Positions 35,199-45,847 of a stretch of DNA of 64,000 nt are shown one piece after another; the stretch's first letter is position 1, and the number at the start of each line of letters is the position of its first letter. The DNA comes from Hippasteria phrygiana (taxonomy: Eukaryota > Echinodermata > Asteroidea > Valvatida > Goniasteridae): the NCBI GenBank assembly GCA_037893225.1, contig JAZGUH010000073.1:1-64000 (forward strand), written 5' to 3'. Both the position numbers and the translations under genes were made by a program. The notes beneath the pieces are model-generated. The model saw nothing but the letters and a program-made list of their open reading frames with translations. It was not told where the DNA came from and ran no database searches.

Positions 35199-38100
35199 AT
35201 GGTACTAATTTTACAATGGAATGCCCAGTCTCTTTCAGCTCATAGTAATGAATTTAAATCCTATATTAATAATTGTTCCAGGACTCAAAAACCAGATCTG
35301 ATATGTATCCAGGAAACCTGGCTCAAAGAAGGGAAAAGTTTTTCCCTACCTGGATACGACATTTACCGTCACGACAGACAGAACACAGGAACTAAAAAAA
35401 GGGGAGGAGGCTGTGCATTCTTTGTTAAACTTGGTCTAGCCTTTAAATACATACAGGGTTCTGACACTCCCATTGAGTATCAAATTGGTGAACTTTATGA
35501 TACTTATAAAAATAAAACCAACATCATCAACATAATTATATAACCCATGCAACGCCTTAGAAGACAGCTATCTAAGAGATACTAAATAAAACTGGAAATC
35601 CTCGCATAATTTGTGGAGATTTGAATGGTCATAACCCCCTTTGGGGCAGCTCTAAACTTGATCATAACGGCAAGATTATTGATGATATAATAACAGATTT
35701 TGATATGGTCTGTGTTAATTCTGGTGAGGGTACAAGAGTGAATATTTCTCATGGTACTCTTTCTTGTATTGATGTCACTTTTGTCTCACCTAATCTAGCT
35801 GCTAAATGTAACTGGACAGTTCTGGATGATTCTTGGGGAAGTGATCATTGCCCTGTTATTTATTGATTATAATCATTCTATTTATAAAAGTAAAGCTAAT
35901 TTCACACCTAAATGGTCCATTAAAAAGCTGATTGGAATAAATTTCAAGTTGCTTGCAATCTGGATATATCTGAACCTAACACTTCAGAAAACATTGATGA
36001 TACATACAACAACTTCATCAATGAGCTTGAGTCAGCCATGAGCTGCTCAATTCCAAAAACCAACCCAAACTACAATAAAACCCCTACCTCCTGGTGGAAT
36101 GATGATTGCAAACAGGCCATAGATAATAAGAAAAAAGCTCTTAAAATCCTCAGAAAAACTCGTCTTCCTACAGACCTTATAGAGTATAAAAGGGCTTGTG
36201 CCATAGCCAGGAAGACAATTAAAAATGCTAAAAGAAAAGATTGGGAAACCTTTTGCAACGAAATACATCCGAAAACTAATACTAAAGTTATTTGGAACAA
36301 AATTAAACGAATAGAAAAAACTCGTAATACAAGTAGCATACCAGTTCTAAACCACAATGGCACAGATATCATTACTGACCAAGACAAGGTTGAAGCTCTT
36401 GCCGACATCTATGCTAAAGTCAGCAGCACGAACAATTACAGCCCTTTGTTTACCTCCATCAAAAATAAAGCTGAAAATGATTTTTGTATTGATAGTAACA
36501 ATGATGTGATTAATGAGCCTCTTACTTTAGAAGAATTAAACCATGCAATTGATTCTTCTAAGTGCACTTCTCCTGGTAAAGATGGAATAAGTAACGCTGT
36601 TATTAAACACCTCCCCATGAAAATTCGTAATTACGTACTCATCATCTTTAACATGATATGGTATACCTCTCAATGCCCCAAACAATGGAAGGATGCTATC
36701 CTTATTCCATTCCTCAAACCAGGAACATATAGACCCATTGCACTCACAGCTACTTTCTGTAAAATAATGGAACGAATTGTTAACTCTCGATTACTATGGT
36801 ATCTAGAAACCCATAACTTATTATCCAATCCCCAGAGTGGTTTCCGGAAAGGAAGAAGTACCAAAGATCACATTGTCAATTTGGAATCATCTATCAATAA
36901 AGCCAGGAGTAATAAAGAAAGCACCCTTGCTATTTTTCTTGACATTGAAAAAGCTTATGATATGCTTTGGCGCAAAGGTATTATTATTAAATTACACTCC
37001 ATGGGTATATTTATGGTCGGATAATAAAATGGATTGATAATTTCCTTACTGATAGGAAAATTCAAGTTAAAGTTAATAATTGTCTCTCTAAAGAAAGAAC
37101 TATGGAAAATGGTGTTCCACAGGGCAGTGTTATAGTCCTATCCTTTTTAACGTTGCTGTCAATGATCTCTCCCACCATGTCGTTGATGCCAATGTCTCGC
37201 AATATGCAGATGATATCGCCATCTGGAAATCCAACAGAAACACATCTTACCTAGAAAAGAAAATCCAACAAAACCTAAATAATGTCAAATCTTGGTGTGA
37301 CAAATGGGGTTTCAAGTTGTCCATCCCCAAAACAATTGTTGTCTTGTTCACCAATAAAAAAATTATCAATATCTCCCTGCACATCCAAAACCTTAGATTG
37401 CAGACTTTGTCCTCGGCCAAATTCCTGGGAGTGATTTTTGACAGCAAATTAACATGGAATCAACACATCGACAGCATAATTACAAAATGTAAAAAGAGAC
37501 TTAACATCCTCAGATGCATTAGCGGTATTTCCTGGGGGGGCCGACTGTAAAACACTTTATCAACTATACAGTGCTCTAATAAAACCCATCTTGGAATACG
37601 GGTGTGAAGCTTTCGACTCTGCATCCCTGACTGCCAAGCAAAAACTTGACAGTATTCAATATCAATCTCTTAAAATTTGTACAGGAGCTATTCACAGTTC
37701 CCCACTTTTAAGGCTACAGACCGAATGTGGAGATCCACCTTTGGCTCTACGTATAGACAGTTTCTATGTAATTTATACGGAATCAAAGTAAATACACACA
37801 AAACACATCCTAATAATTACATCCATTCTGATAACTGGCAAAAGCATTATTTTGCTGACAAATGGATGTCTACAACCCACAACACCCCATTTAAAACTAG
37901 GATCTCCCAATACCCGTATGCAGTTTTCCCCCTCAACGATCCCACTCCTTTCTGGCATTATAACAAGCCTTCTGTCTCCACTGAAATCCTCTCTCGAGTG
38001 GCAGATGCTACAAATATTTATGACAAGAAAAATCTTAGTTTAGAGACCATCAATACAACCTGGATAAATTCTCTACACATATACACGGATGGTTCTCACA

Positions 38101-39097
38101 ATCCCACCCTTGATACTGTCGGATGTGGTATATATATCCCCCAACTTAAATACAGTAAAGCTTCCCGCCTTAATAATGGCGTCTCTATTTTTACAGCAGA
38201 ACTTTTCGCAATTCTCCTTGCATTAGAATGGGTTGAAGATGTTAAGCCTTTACATACCTGTATTTTCAGTGATTGTCTTAGTGCCATCCAGTCTATCTCC
38301 AAAACCTTCCCCCAACATAAAATCGTTTGTGATATTCGCCACACCTTAAATAACATCCATTACCAAGGCAATATAGTTAACTTTGAATGGATCCCTGGGC
38401 ACTGTGGGATCAATGGAAATGAAAGAGCTGATGAAATCGCCAAATCAGCCACACACAAAATCAGTATCGATCACCACACATACCCCTCTTAGAGAATGAA
38501 ATCAAACACTTTCTTAAAGAAGAACTTAAGGAAAAATGGACCAAAACCATTCCCATCACTAATCTAAATAATATAGAATATAAGCCATCTTTCATTTTCT
38601 CTAGCTGGGGAATGTCACGTACCCATGAAGTTATCATGCATAGACTCAGACTTGGTGTATGTAAAGGCTTAAATAATTTCCTATATAAAATCGGCAAACA
38701 TCCAAATGGATTATGTGAAGTATGCTCATGCACTGAGGATGTTAAGCATTTTCTCTTGAACTGTCGTAAACATAACGTCCAAAGACAAATCCTCATCAAA
38801 TCACTTGGTCTCCCGCTCAATACCCAAATAACACTCCAACAACTTCTTGTACCCAAACAAAACAGCCATCATATTATCAAATTGTACGTAACTGTAATGT
38901 TAATATATAATTCCCCAATACACCTCGCTGATACTCTTGATATTGCACTAGCTTTTGGGATGGGAAAGTGTAAATGGTTGGCTAGACATAGTGTCACTCA
39001 TCATCACCTGGAGGTGTTGCGGACCTGCAAATCAGCCGGCGGGGCCCGGGCCCTTAAATTGCATGGTACACGGTTCGACCTTGCAGGGCACTTGTGA
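35199..39097 (+). pseudogene. LINE ORF2: endonuclease, reverse transcriptase, RNase H; frameshifted
   Basis: Begins MVLILQWNAQSLSAHSNEF. The endonuclease shows IQETWL, GDLNGHNPLWGS (about 35,613) and SDHCPV (about 35,842). The reverse transcriptase begins near 36,500, with SGFRKGRSTKDHIV, FLDIEKAYD, NGVPQGS and YADDIAIW (about 37,203). RNase H from about 38,080 shows IYTDGS, TAELFAILLALEW, FSDCLSAIQ and GNERADEIA, keeping the acidic residues. A CX2CX7HX4C-like motif (CEVCSCTEDVKHFLLNC) follows near 38,718. Frame breaks lie near 35,545, 35,865, 37,020, 37,130, 37,545, 37,790 and 38,490. It cannot make a full protein. Confidence 0.85.
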
Positions 39098-39570
39098 CAC
39101 TTTGTGTTTGGAGGATCATGAGCATTTTCCTTTTCCCTACCTAAATACCTACCTGTATGTCCTACGTTTTATATTTATCAGGATCCCCTGCACGTTTGTA
39201 GTATCGATTCTATAGATTCCGAATAGCCCACAGAGTCGCTTTAAATACCGCATGACCTTATACTACGTCACTATACCGCTCACGACCTGAATATAGTCGA
39301 GTTTGTCTATCGTCGCGTTAATGGCGCAAAGGTATGGTGTACTATTTACGACACACCGCTTTACCTCTTCCACACGTGACGCGACTATACGACGCGACGG
39401 CACGACGGCTCCGTTGCATCGTGCCGTCGCGTCGTGCCGTCGCTTCTTTCCCATTACCTTTGTGCACATTCTGGCGTCGCGTCGTACGTCGCGTCGTGCC
39501 GTCGTGCCGTCGCGTCGTTTTTTTCCCAGCTTGCAGGTTTTCTTTCCTCAACGTCGCCCCTTCCGTCGCC

Positions 39571-39720
39571 CATCGCGTCGCAACGTCGTGCGTCGCGTCG
39601 TGTGTCGCGTCGTGCGTCGCGTCGTGCTCGCATCGTACGTCGCGTCGTACTCGCGTCGTGCGTCGCGTCGTGTGTCGCGTCGTGCGTCGCGTCGTGTGTC
39701 GCGTCGTGTGTCGCGTCGTG
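39571..39720 (+). repeat. 12-bp tandem array, left arm
   Basis: Degenerate copies of CGTCGCGTCGTG with some CTCGCGTCGTA variants. The inverse of 41,113-41,300. All six frames stay open because of the repeat, giving artefactual Arg-Val-Val or Asp-Ala-Thr-His repeats. Confidence 0.85.
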
Positions 39721-39744
39721 CTCGCGTGGAGTAGTCATGCTAGT

Positions 39745-40665
39745 CTAACCCGCTAAGTTTATGCGCGCATGCGCTTAACTGCGCGGTAAACAAAAGGCCT
39801 GAGGTCTGTATTTAAAATGTGTAAAATTATAGAATTCTGTTTGTATTTTCTCCATTTTCGTAGCAAAAAATCTACAGAATCAACAACGGTACCGCGCTAA
39901 CAGCGGTGTCTGTCATTCGTGTTTTAAACTGAATCCAATGTACAATTACTGTTAAGAACGTAGTTGAGAAAGTTTTGGGAGAATACAACTAAGTTTCTCA
40001 TAGTATCAAAGTACCTTTCTTTTGTTATGTGTGTTGAACTGATTACTGAATTTTGTTTATTTATAAGAGCGCAGTCAAAAAGGGTTCATGCGTATACAGG
40101 GGCGGATCCAGGATTTTTTACGTGGGGGTTCTGAAATGTGTTCAGAAAGGTGACTCCAAAAAATAAATACAAGCGGGGGGGGGGGGGGGGCGGGGGCTGA
40201 CACTTTCTCACGGTTGGTGGCGCCATTTAATCACTTTGCTTTTTTTCTTACCCATAGGCAAAATAAGACTTGTGGTTTCTGCTTTTCTGGTTTGCAACTC
40301 TAGGCATAGGCCCCTAACAAACAAAAAATGGCCACGAGCAGGGGGGGGGGGGGGGGGGGGGGGGTTCGACCCCCCAAACCCCCCCTCCCCCCTCTGGATC
40401 CGCGCCTGGTATAGCACAAAACCCTTGCCAGCATCCGAACCGTATCCATGATATATTTTCTCTCTTTTCACTCTATATTTTGTCCCGCCAGACACCTTGT
40501 TAGCGCGGTACCGTTGTTTTTTCTGTAGATTTTTGGCTACAAAAATGGGGAAAATACAAACAGAATTCTAGCAAAATCGTCTTTTTACACATTTAAAATA
40601 CAAAGCTCAGGCCTTTTGTTCACCGCGCGGTTAAGCGCATGCGCGCATAAACGTAGCGGGTTAGT
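39745..40665. mobile_element. MITE with ~180-bp inverted termini inside the foldback centre
   Basis: CTAACCCGCTAAGTTTATGC at 39,745 is inverted at about 40,646-40,665. The pairing continues through GCGCATGCGC, AACAAAAGGCCTGAG, ACAGAATTCT and GGTACCGCGCTAAC to about 39,925/40,487. The middle is interrupted by the element at 40,092-40,413. Confidence 0.75.
40092..40413. mobile_element. Small element with CAGGGGCGGATCCAGG termini
   Basis: Left terminus at 40,097 and right terminus CTGGATCCGCGCCTG ending at 40,408. GTATA is repeated at both flanks (40,092-40,096 and 40,409-40,413). It contains G tracts near 40,176-40,190 and 40,340-40,364. CAGGGGCGGATCC ends are common in hAT-like MITEs of many animals (recollection), though only 5 bp of duplication is visible. 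Confidence 0.65.
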
Positions 40666-41112
40666 CTGGGCCTGTTTGTTTCACATGGATCGGGAGGTGA
40701 TCCAGAGCCGAACGAAAACAAACAGGATCGCGAATCCCTCTCGCTATGTGTTGCATGCTGGGAGAATTTGTATATACACGACAATGTCGTCTGCTTCAGA
40801 TTCTGTAGGGCTATTTTTATGATAAACTATCTAGTATTTTCAGAAAAGTAAATAAATCGTACATAGCTTTAATAACAAAAAAATACACTGTAAAAGAATT
40901 ATGAGTAAATGCTGTCACAATAGCTCGTTAAATGCTTCAAATCTACGAAAAAATACCATCACTTTTCTCTGTCCGTCTCGCACGTCGCCATCTTTGATCT
41001 TGCGAACCCACCTCGCGAGCAGGATCACTAAAAACGTGATCCGGAGCAGCTTTCGACGCTCCGGATCACTGATCGCGCTCCGGATCTGCGTGAAACAAAC
41101 GCCCACTAGCAT

Positions 41113-41300
41113 GACTACTCCACGCGAGCACGACGCGACGCACGACGCGACGCACGACGCGACGCACGACGCGACGCACGACGCGACGCACGACGCGGGT
41201 ACGACGCGACGCACGATGCGAGCACGACGCGACGCACGACGCGACACACGACGCGACGTACGACGCGACACACGACGCGATGCACGACGGTGCGACGCGA
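41113..41300 (+). repeat. 12-bp tandem array, right arm
   Basis: CACGACGCGACG units, the first six nearly perfect (about 41,128-41,198). The array is slightly longer than in the left arm, so repeat number has changed independently since the arms were identical. Confidence 0.85.
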
Positions 41301-41600
41301 TGGGCGACGGAAGGGGCGACGTTGAGGAAAGAAAACCTGCAAGCTGAAAAAAACCCGACGCGACGGCACGACGGCACGACGCGACGTACGACGCGACGCC
41401 AGAATGTGCACAAAGGTAATGGGAAAGAAGCGACGGCACGACGCGACGGCACGATGCAACGCAGCCGTCGTGCCGTCGCGTCGTATAGTCGCGTCGCGTA
41501 TGGAAGAGGCAAAGCGGTGTGTCGTAAATAGTACACCATAATATTGCGACCTGGCCCTTAAACGTCGTAGGTGGCGCGCTTCGCTTTATATATTGCAATT

Positions 41601-41868
41601 GTCGTTCTATATATTTCTATTGGTTTCGTTCTATATATATTGGTTTCGTTCTATATAATATGAGTTTCGTTCTATATATTGGTTCGTTCTATATATATTG
41701 GTTTCGTTCTATATATATTAGTTTCGTTCTATATATATATTGGTTTCGTTCTATATATATGAGTTTGGTTCTATATATATTTGTTTCGTTCTATATATAT
41801 GAGTTTGGTTCTATATATATGAGTTTGGTTCTATATATATTGGTTTGGTTCTATATATATGAGTTTGC
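41601..41868 (+). repeat. TA-rich minisatellite, ~20-bp unit
   Basis: About 13 copies of GTTTCGTTCTATATATATTG with variants GAGTTTGGTTCTATATATAT. It ends about 245 bp upstream of the conserved gene B promoter block. Confidence 0.9.
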
Positions 41869-42113
41869 TAATAAAGTCATAAACGGCGCCTCATAATATG
41901 GCGGGGGCAGAATTGCAAGTTTTGTTCAAAAGTTTATCCCTGTTTTTGCGCAGAATTGTTTTAAAGGTAGCCTCATTTTTTTCAGTCGTCCGGAAATGAA
42001 TTTAAAAGCGGGAAGGTACCGGTAAGTAATATTCCACACGGCCGCAAACACAAAAGTAGACTGGTCCCCACTGCATTTGAAGTCCGAAGGACAATAGAGG
42101 GATCGGGAACCAG

Positions 42114-42286
42114 TCTATACAACAGTTCCATTGGATGAAAAGTTATCACGTGATAATTGCTTCTAGAAAAATCTAATGGTACGTGTCCAGGTGCTTATTA
42201 TTTTGTTTACAGTAAAGCGAATGTAGTATGTTCATCACACAGTCTTGAGATCAAGGTTGAACAATGCATACGCGCGCTTGTGACGT
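42114..42286 (+). promoter_or_regulatory. HSC70 gene B promoter block: CCAAT, E-box, imperfect heat shock element, CRE half site
   Basis: CCATTGG at 42,128-42,134, CACGTG at 42,147-42,152 (inside the palindrome TATCACGTGATA) and a heat shock element TTCTAGAAAAATC at 42,161-42,173, whose third unit is ATC instead of TTC. TGACGT follows at 42,281-42,286. Order and orientation match the gene A promoter, and the 8-nt gap between E-box and heat shock element is identical. I infer this is the gene B promoter, 6.6 kb upstream of its ATG. Confidence 0.6.
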
Positions 42287-42408
42287 GCTGACATGTTTTT
42301 TCCTCGAATTTGTTCTTTTTGTCGTCTTGTCACGTGCGACTCACACGGTAACTCCCTGCCCGCCTGATTCTTGTACTGTTTAGTACCTAACGTTAGTTTT
42401 AAATATCG
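42200..42408 (+). other. Probable non-coding first exon of HSC70 gene B (start approximate)
   Basis: TCG|GTAAGT at 42,408/42,409 is the best donor below the promoter block. GTAACT at about 42,350 is an alternative. Coding exon 1 has an acceptor (TTCTTCCCAG) 8 nt before its ATG. The implied intron 42,409-48,718 (6.3 kb) compares with 5.5 kb in gene A. The transcription start is not determined. Confidence 0.4.
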
Positions 42409-43901
42409 GTAAGTTAGACATATGAAATTAAAAAGTGTGTGTGGTCCAGTATCCTGGCTTGTGATCGTCTGGTCGTTTAAGTTCTAACTAGAGTAAAGGA
42501 ACTTTTTCAGCCCCCTTTCTTTTCCTTGTGCGTGGTGGGTACGGGTGGCTAAGTTACAGTCAGTGCAACAGTTCCGGATCACTTTTCGTACAAACCGCTG
42601 TACGCCCACTGGTGTTCGGAGTTTCTGTGTCCGAGTGGCATCACTTTGTAGTAAAATACCTCCTCTTCATCTTAAAATTTAAAGGGAAATAAATCTCGTT
42701 TTTTTTTACAGGATTCAACGCGACAGTTCCGGATCACGTGTATGTATACTTCCAAAAATGTAAGGTTCTCCGTTAGCCTTATACAAGGATATTCCTTTTT
42801 GGACCCCGTAACTCAATGGGATTTGCAATACGCTCTCGTTAGATCAGTTACAATGTTCTAGAATTCCACTTTCCCAAACGTTAATCTCCCCAGAAGGTTA
42901 TCCAATCCCTCCTACAGATCTTTGAGACTTTTGCGGCACATTTGCGGAACATTGAAACGGACAATTTATTGAGTAATGCAGGCCTCGATCTTAAGCTTTT
43001 TTTAACTAGTCCACCGGGCAAGTTAACTGGGTTTTTTACTAGCCCGCAGAAATTTTTACTAGCCCACATTTAATGGACATTGTAAATATCCCATTAACGA
43101 TGGTCAGTTTCATTTCGCGGCAAACACGGCAAAACATCGTATTTCCATCGTAGCTAAGCCAGCCGAAGTCCCGCTCCCAGTCTTGTCTGTAGACACGTTG
43201 TCTTTTATTTTTGCTCTAGTTTGCATCGTATTCTCTTTTGCTTCCTTTTTTGGACGGATTGGATACATTTAGATATCGCCACATGACGACAAATGTAAAG
43301 ACCCAAGTGAATAAAACTTCTCACCAACCACGTACACCGGCCCGGTACAGACCACACGCACAAATCTTCGCACACGCGCCCCGTACCTTTCATGCCTTCT
43401 TTCATTCACTGCATGCATGGCTCATGGATCGCTGAGGTCAAGTGCCGATGCGCATGCTCAGTATGCACGTGGAATTCCCCGGTTGGGCCCATTAATCAAA
43501 GCTGGCTTCAGTACGTACCAAAGATTGTATAGCGCCGCGTACGGCGTACGGTTCGCTGCGTCTTATAGACATTCATGACATTATTCCGCCAATATTAGTT
43601 GGCGTTTTCCTTCAAATTTACATGGGCCAAAAATGTGACGGTCCTTAATCATTTTTTTCAAACACTGATGTACAAAATAGAAATGTTTCAGTGTCAGCCG
43701 TATCGAAGCCGAGCATTGAGAAAAGATCCATAGTCTTTTTGTGTGCACTTTCACTGTACTTTTCTTCCCACACCCAACCAGTCCCATGCGTACAGCATTT
43801 GGCAAAAAAAGTGCACAACACACTCTGGACTTGATATGAGACTACCAACCTTGTACAAGTCATGTGCGCTTGTGGCATCACGCGCGCAATGAATGGCATA
43901 A

Positions 43902-44696
43902 CAGGGCTCGAAATTACCATTGTAGTGCTTGTGCAACGCAAGTGAAAAATACCCGAACGCAAGTTATCCTCGACTCAAGCTTGCGTTTTGCGCAAGTTGG
44001 AAAAGTACCGGTTTTTGTCAACTGATATTTCACAATGATAACCTGTATGATTTGATTAAAACAATGTTTAACAAACATGTTTTACTGTAGCTTTTCTGTC
44101 TGCATGGTCTGTCTGTCCCGCGGCCCAGCAGCTATACTTATGACCATAGCGCTCGCACAATCCCTGCATGCAGATCGGAACGAATTCCGTGCAATGTTAA
44201 TGTACATAGAACGGTGCAGACTGCACGTACAGTACATCATTGCCATTTTATGCATGTCTTGCGTTGGGGACCAGACATGCTGCTGGGTGATGTGTAACCT
44301 CGCTCCCATTCATACAAGTCAGTCGTTGAATGTAACTGAAACCGCCGGGTGCGAGTGTGCGTTGCGTGGAGCGGGGATTTTACACGTAAAGGTTGTTGAC
44401 ATAGTTTCGCGCACTGATCGGCTTTTAAATGACGGAGAAGTGAGATATTTTGTGACATTTTTTTCTTGCATTTTGGGGTTTCCGATCATCATGAAACGTT
44501 CACCACCGAAGCAGAAAAGTCTGCTCTCTTTCTTCAAAAGTAAGCGGCCGGCATCCGAAGCTTTGCCTGTATTTCATATGTCATACATACATTGAATTAC
44601 AAAAATTAGCGCAAGTTAAATTTTGTTAGTGCAAGTTGTTTCAAATGCCAACTTGCGCAAAGCGCAAGTACATTTTTGGGGGAATTTCGAGCCCTG
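43902..44696. mobile_element. Second hAT-like element nested in the first
   Basis: Termini CAGGGCTCGAAATTACC at 43,902 and AATTTCGAGCCCTG ending at 44,696, with CTTGCG/CGCAAG-rich subterminal motifs. GCATA is repeated at the junctions (about 43,896-43,900 and 44,696-44,700). The uninterrupted sequence is visible in the gene A copy near 24,185. It is 795 bp and retains what looks like the start of a transposase gene. Confidence 0.75.
44491..44594 (+). pseudogene. hAT transposase N-terminal remnant
   Basis: ATG at 44,491 opens MKRSPPKQKSLLSFFKSKRP and the frame stops at 44,595. A donor-like AAAA|GTAAGC follows FFK. Short Lys-rich starts with QKxLxSFF are common in animal hAT transposases before a TTF-type zinc finger (recollection). 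QKSLLSFF also fits the PCNA-binding PIP-box pattern. The rest of the gene is missing, so the element is non-autonomous. The longer frame opened at 44,077 is probably incidental. Confidence 0.4.
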
Positions 44697-45847
44697 CATA
44701 CATGTGTACGCACGTACACATGTTGCCATCGGGACACAAGCTAGCTGCTGTGAGACAGCGAGCGGCATGCATAGCGCGTGCTGCGCTAGCGCGGCGGCTC
44801 GGCATAGTATTGACTCGACTGTGCGGGACGCCGTAGCGCTGTACTCGGTCATTAAATGAAACAAGAAGATTCACTCAAACTTACCAAGAACGTTTGTTTG
44901 ATTCATATCAAGCAACAGTGACAATTTTAAGCAGGTAGGTATGCTTTTTTAACTAGCCCGCCGGGCAAGTTAAAGAGTGCTTTTCACTAGCCCGGAGCAG
45001 TTTTTACTAGACATTGTACGCCGGGCTAGTGCTAAGGTCGAGCCCCGAGTAATGGAGTTTTTCCTCACCAACCGACGTATTCAGCCGAGATGAACATGGC
45101 GTCGCACAGCTGACTAATAGTCCACCAGAATGCGCATGCGCGTGGATTTTTCGAAGAGATTTGGGGCTCGACCATTTGTTGAAGGAGGGGGGGCATTTTG
45201 TCTACATCGCGCTTTGGTGATGTGTGGAATGTATGTTTTTAGATACCGCATACAAAAACAAACGCAAAATTGAATGTCAGCGAATTTTGAACGTTATAAT
45301 GATCCAATACAGACTATTAATCAGCACAAAAAATATTCCGTAAATGTTCATTTTAAAACTGAAGGAATGTTCAAACACACACAACAATGTGTAAAGCACG
45401 TCATGCACACATCACCGTTGCGCGATGTAGACAAAATGCCCCCCCTCCTTCAAAAAATGGTCGAGCCCCAAATCTCTTCGAAAAATCCACGCGCATGCGC
45501 ATTCTGGTGGACTGTATTAGTCAGCTGTGCGACGCCATGTTCATCTCGGCTGAATACGTCGGTTGGTGAGTAAAAACTCCATTACTCAATAAATTGTCCG
45601 TTTCAATGTTCCGGAAATGTGCCGCAAAAGTCTCAAAGATCTGTAGGAGGGATTGGATAACCTTCTGGGGAGATTAACGTTTGGGAAAGTGGAATTGTAG
45701 AACATTGTAACTGCTCTCATGAGAGCGTATTGCAAATCCCATTGAGTTACGGGGTCCAAAAAGGAATATCCTTGTAAGGCTAACGGAGAGCCTTACATTT
45801 TTGGAAGTAGTGTACGTACAGCCTTCGTGCGTGTGCTGCGCTTAAGG

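Larger units (their letters stand above)
33430..39215 (+). mobile_element. I-clade non-LTR retrotransposon (LINE), nearly full length but broken
   Basis: In order along the plus strand: a gag-like ORF1 with three zinc knuckles, an AP-type endonuclease, a reverse transcriptase, an RNase H domain and a C-terminal Cys/His motif. RNase H in ORF2 with three CCHC knuckles in ORF1 places it with the I group (I/Nimb-like). Both frames carry several frameshifts, so it is a dead copy. The ends are approximate: no poly(A) tail or target duplication was recognised, and the 3' side runs into the foldback element at 39,332. Confidence 0.8.
39332..41543. mobile_element. Foldback element with 12-bp tandem-repeat arms, between the two HSC70 promoters
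   Basis: The arms 39,332-39,744 and 41,105-41,543 are near-exact inverted copies. From the outside in: TATGGTGTACTATTTACGAC, GACGCGAC-rich tracts, AATGTGCACAAAGGTAATGG and GACGGAAGGGGCGACG blocks, then an array of degenerate 12-mers (CACGACGCGACG), ending GTGGAGTAGTCATGCTAGT. Inverted arms carrying short tandem repeats are the design of Drosophila FB and sea-urchin TU elements (established knowledge). The 1.36-kb centre holds two further nested inverted-repeat elements and no transposase. Confidence 0.8.
42971..45054. mobile_element. hAT-like element with perfect 8-bp target duplication
   Basis: GAGTAATG at 42,971-42,978 and 45,047-45,054 flanks the element 42,979-45,046. It is the inverse of the element at 23,855-25,126 in gene A, with termini CAGGCCTCGATCTTAAGC and, from the right, GGGGCTCGACCTTAGCAC. 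It interrupts the left arm of the foldback element and is itself interrupted by the element at 43,902-44,696. Confidence 0.85.
42749..45807. mobile_element. Foldback element with ~400-bp arms, split by a hAT insertion
   Basis: The left arm (42,749-42,978, resuming at 45,055-~45,225) pairs with the right arm (~45,405-45,807). CTTCCAAAAATGTAAGG is inverted at the far end. The blocks GGACCCCGTAACTCAATGGG, GAAGGTTATCCAATCCCTCC, AACATGGCGTCGCACAGCTG and GACAAAATGCCCCCCC also pair. The loop is about 180 bp. The arms differ only slightly. It lies in the long first intron of gene B. Confidence 0.8.

Noticed and set aside
40901..41598. Overlapping long open frames on both strands across the foldback arms (up to 227 codons) with Arg-Val-Val and Asp-Ala-Thr-His repeats
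   Set aside because: All frames stay open because a 12-bp repeat lacks stop codons. The frames mirror each other in the inverted left arm, and there is no domain or codon signature.
42841..42870. TTCTAGAATTCC as a heat shock element for gene B
   Set aside because: It lies within the arm of a foldback element; the inverse arm has TTCTACAATTCC, so the palindromic site is a chance change. It is also downstream of the inferred first exon.
44077..44595. 172-codon plus frame as a novel gene
   Set aside because: It lies wholly inside a nested hAT-like element. Only the part from 44,491 resembles a transposase start; the upstream part is low-information.
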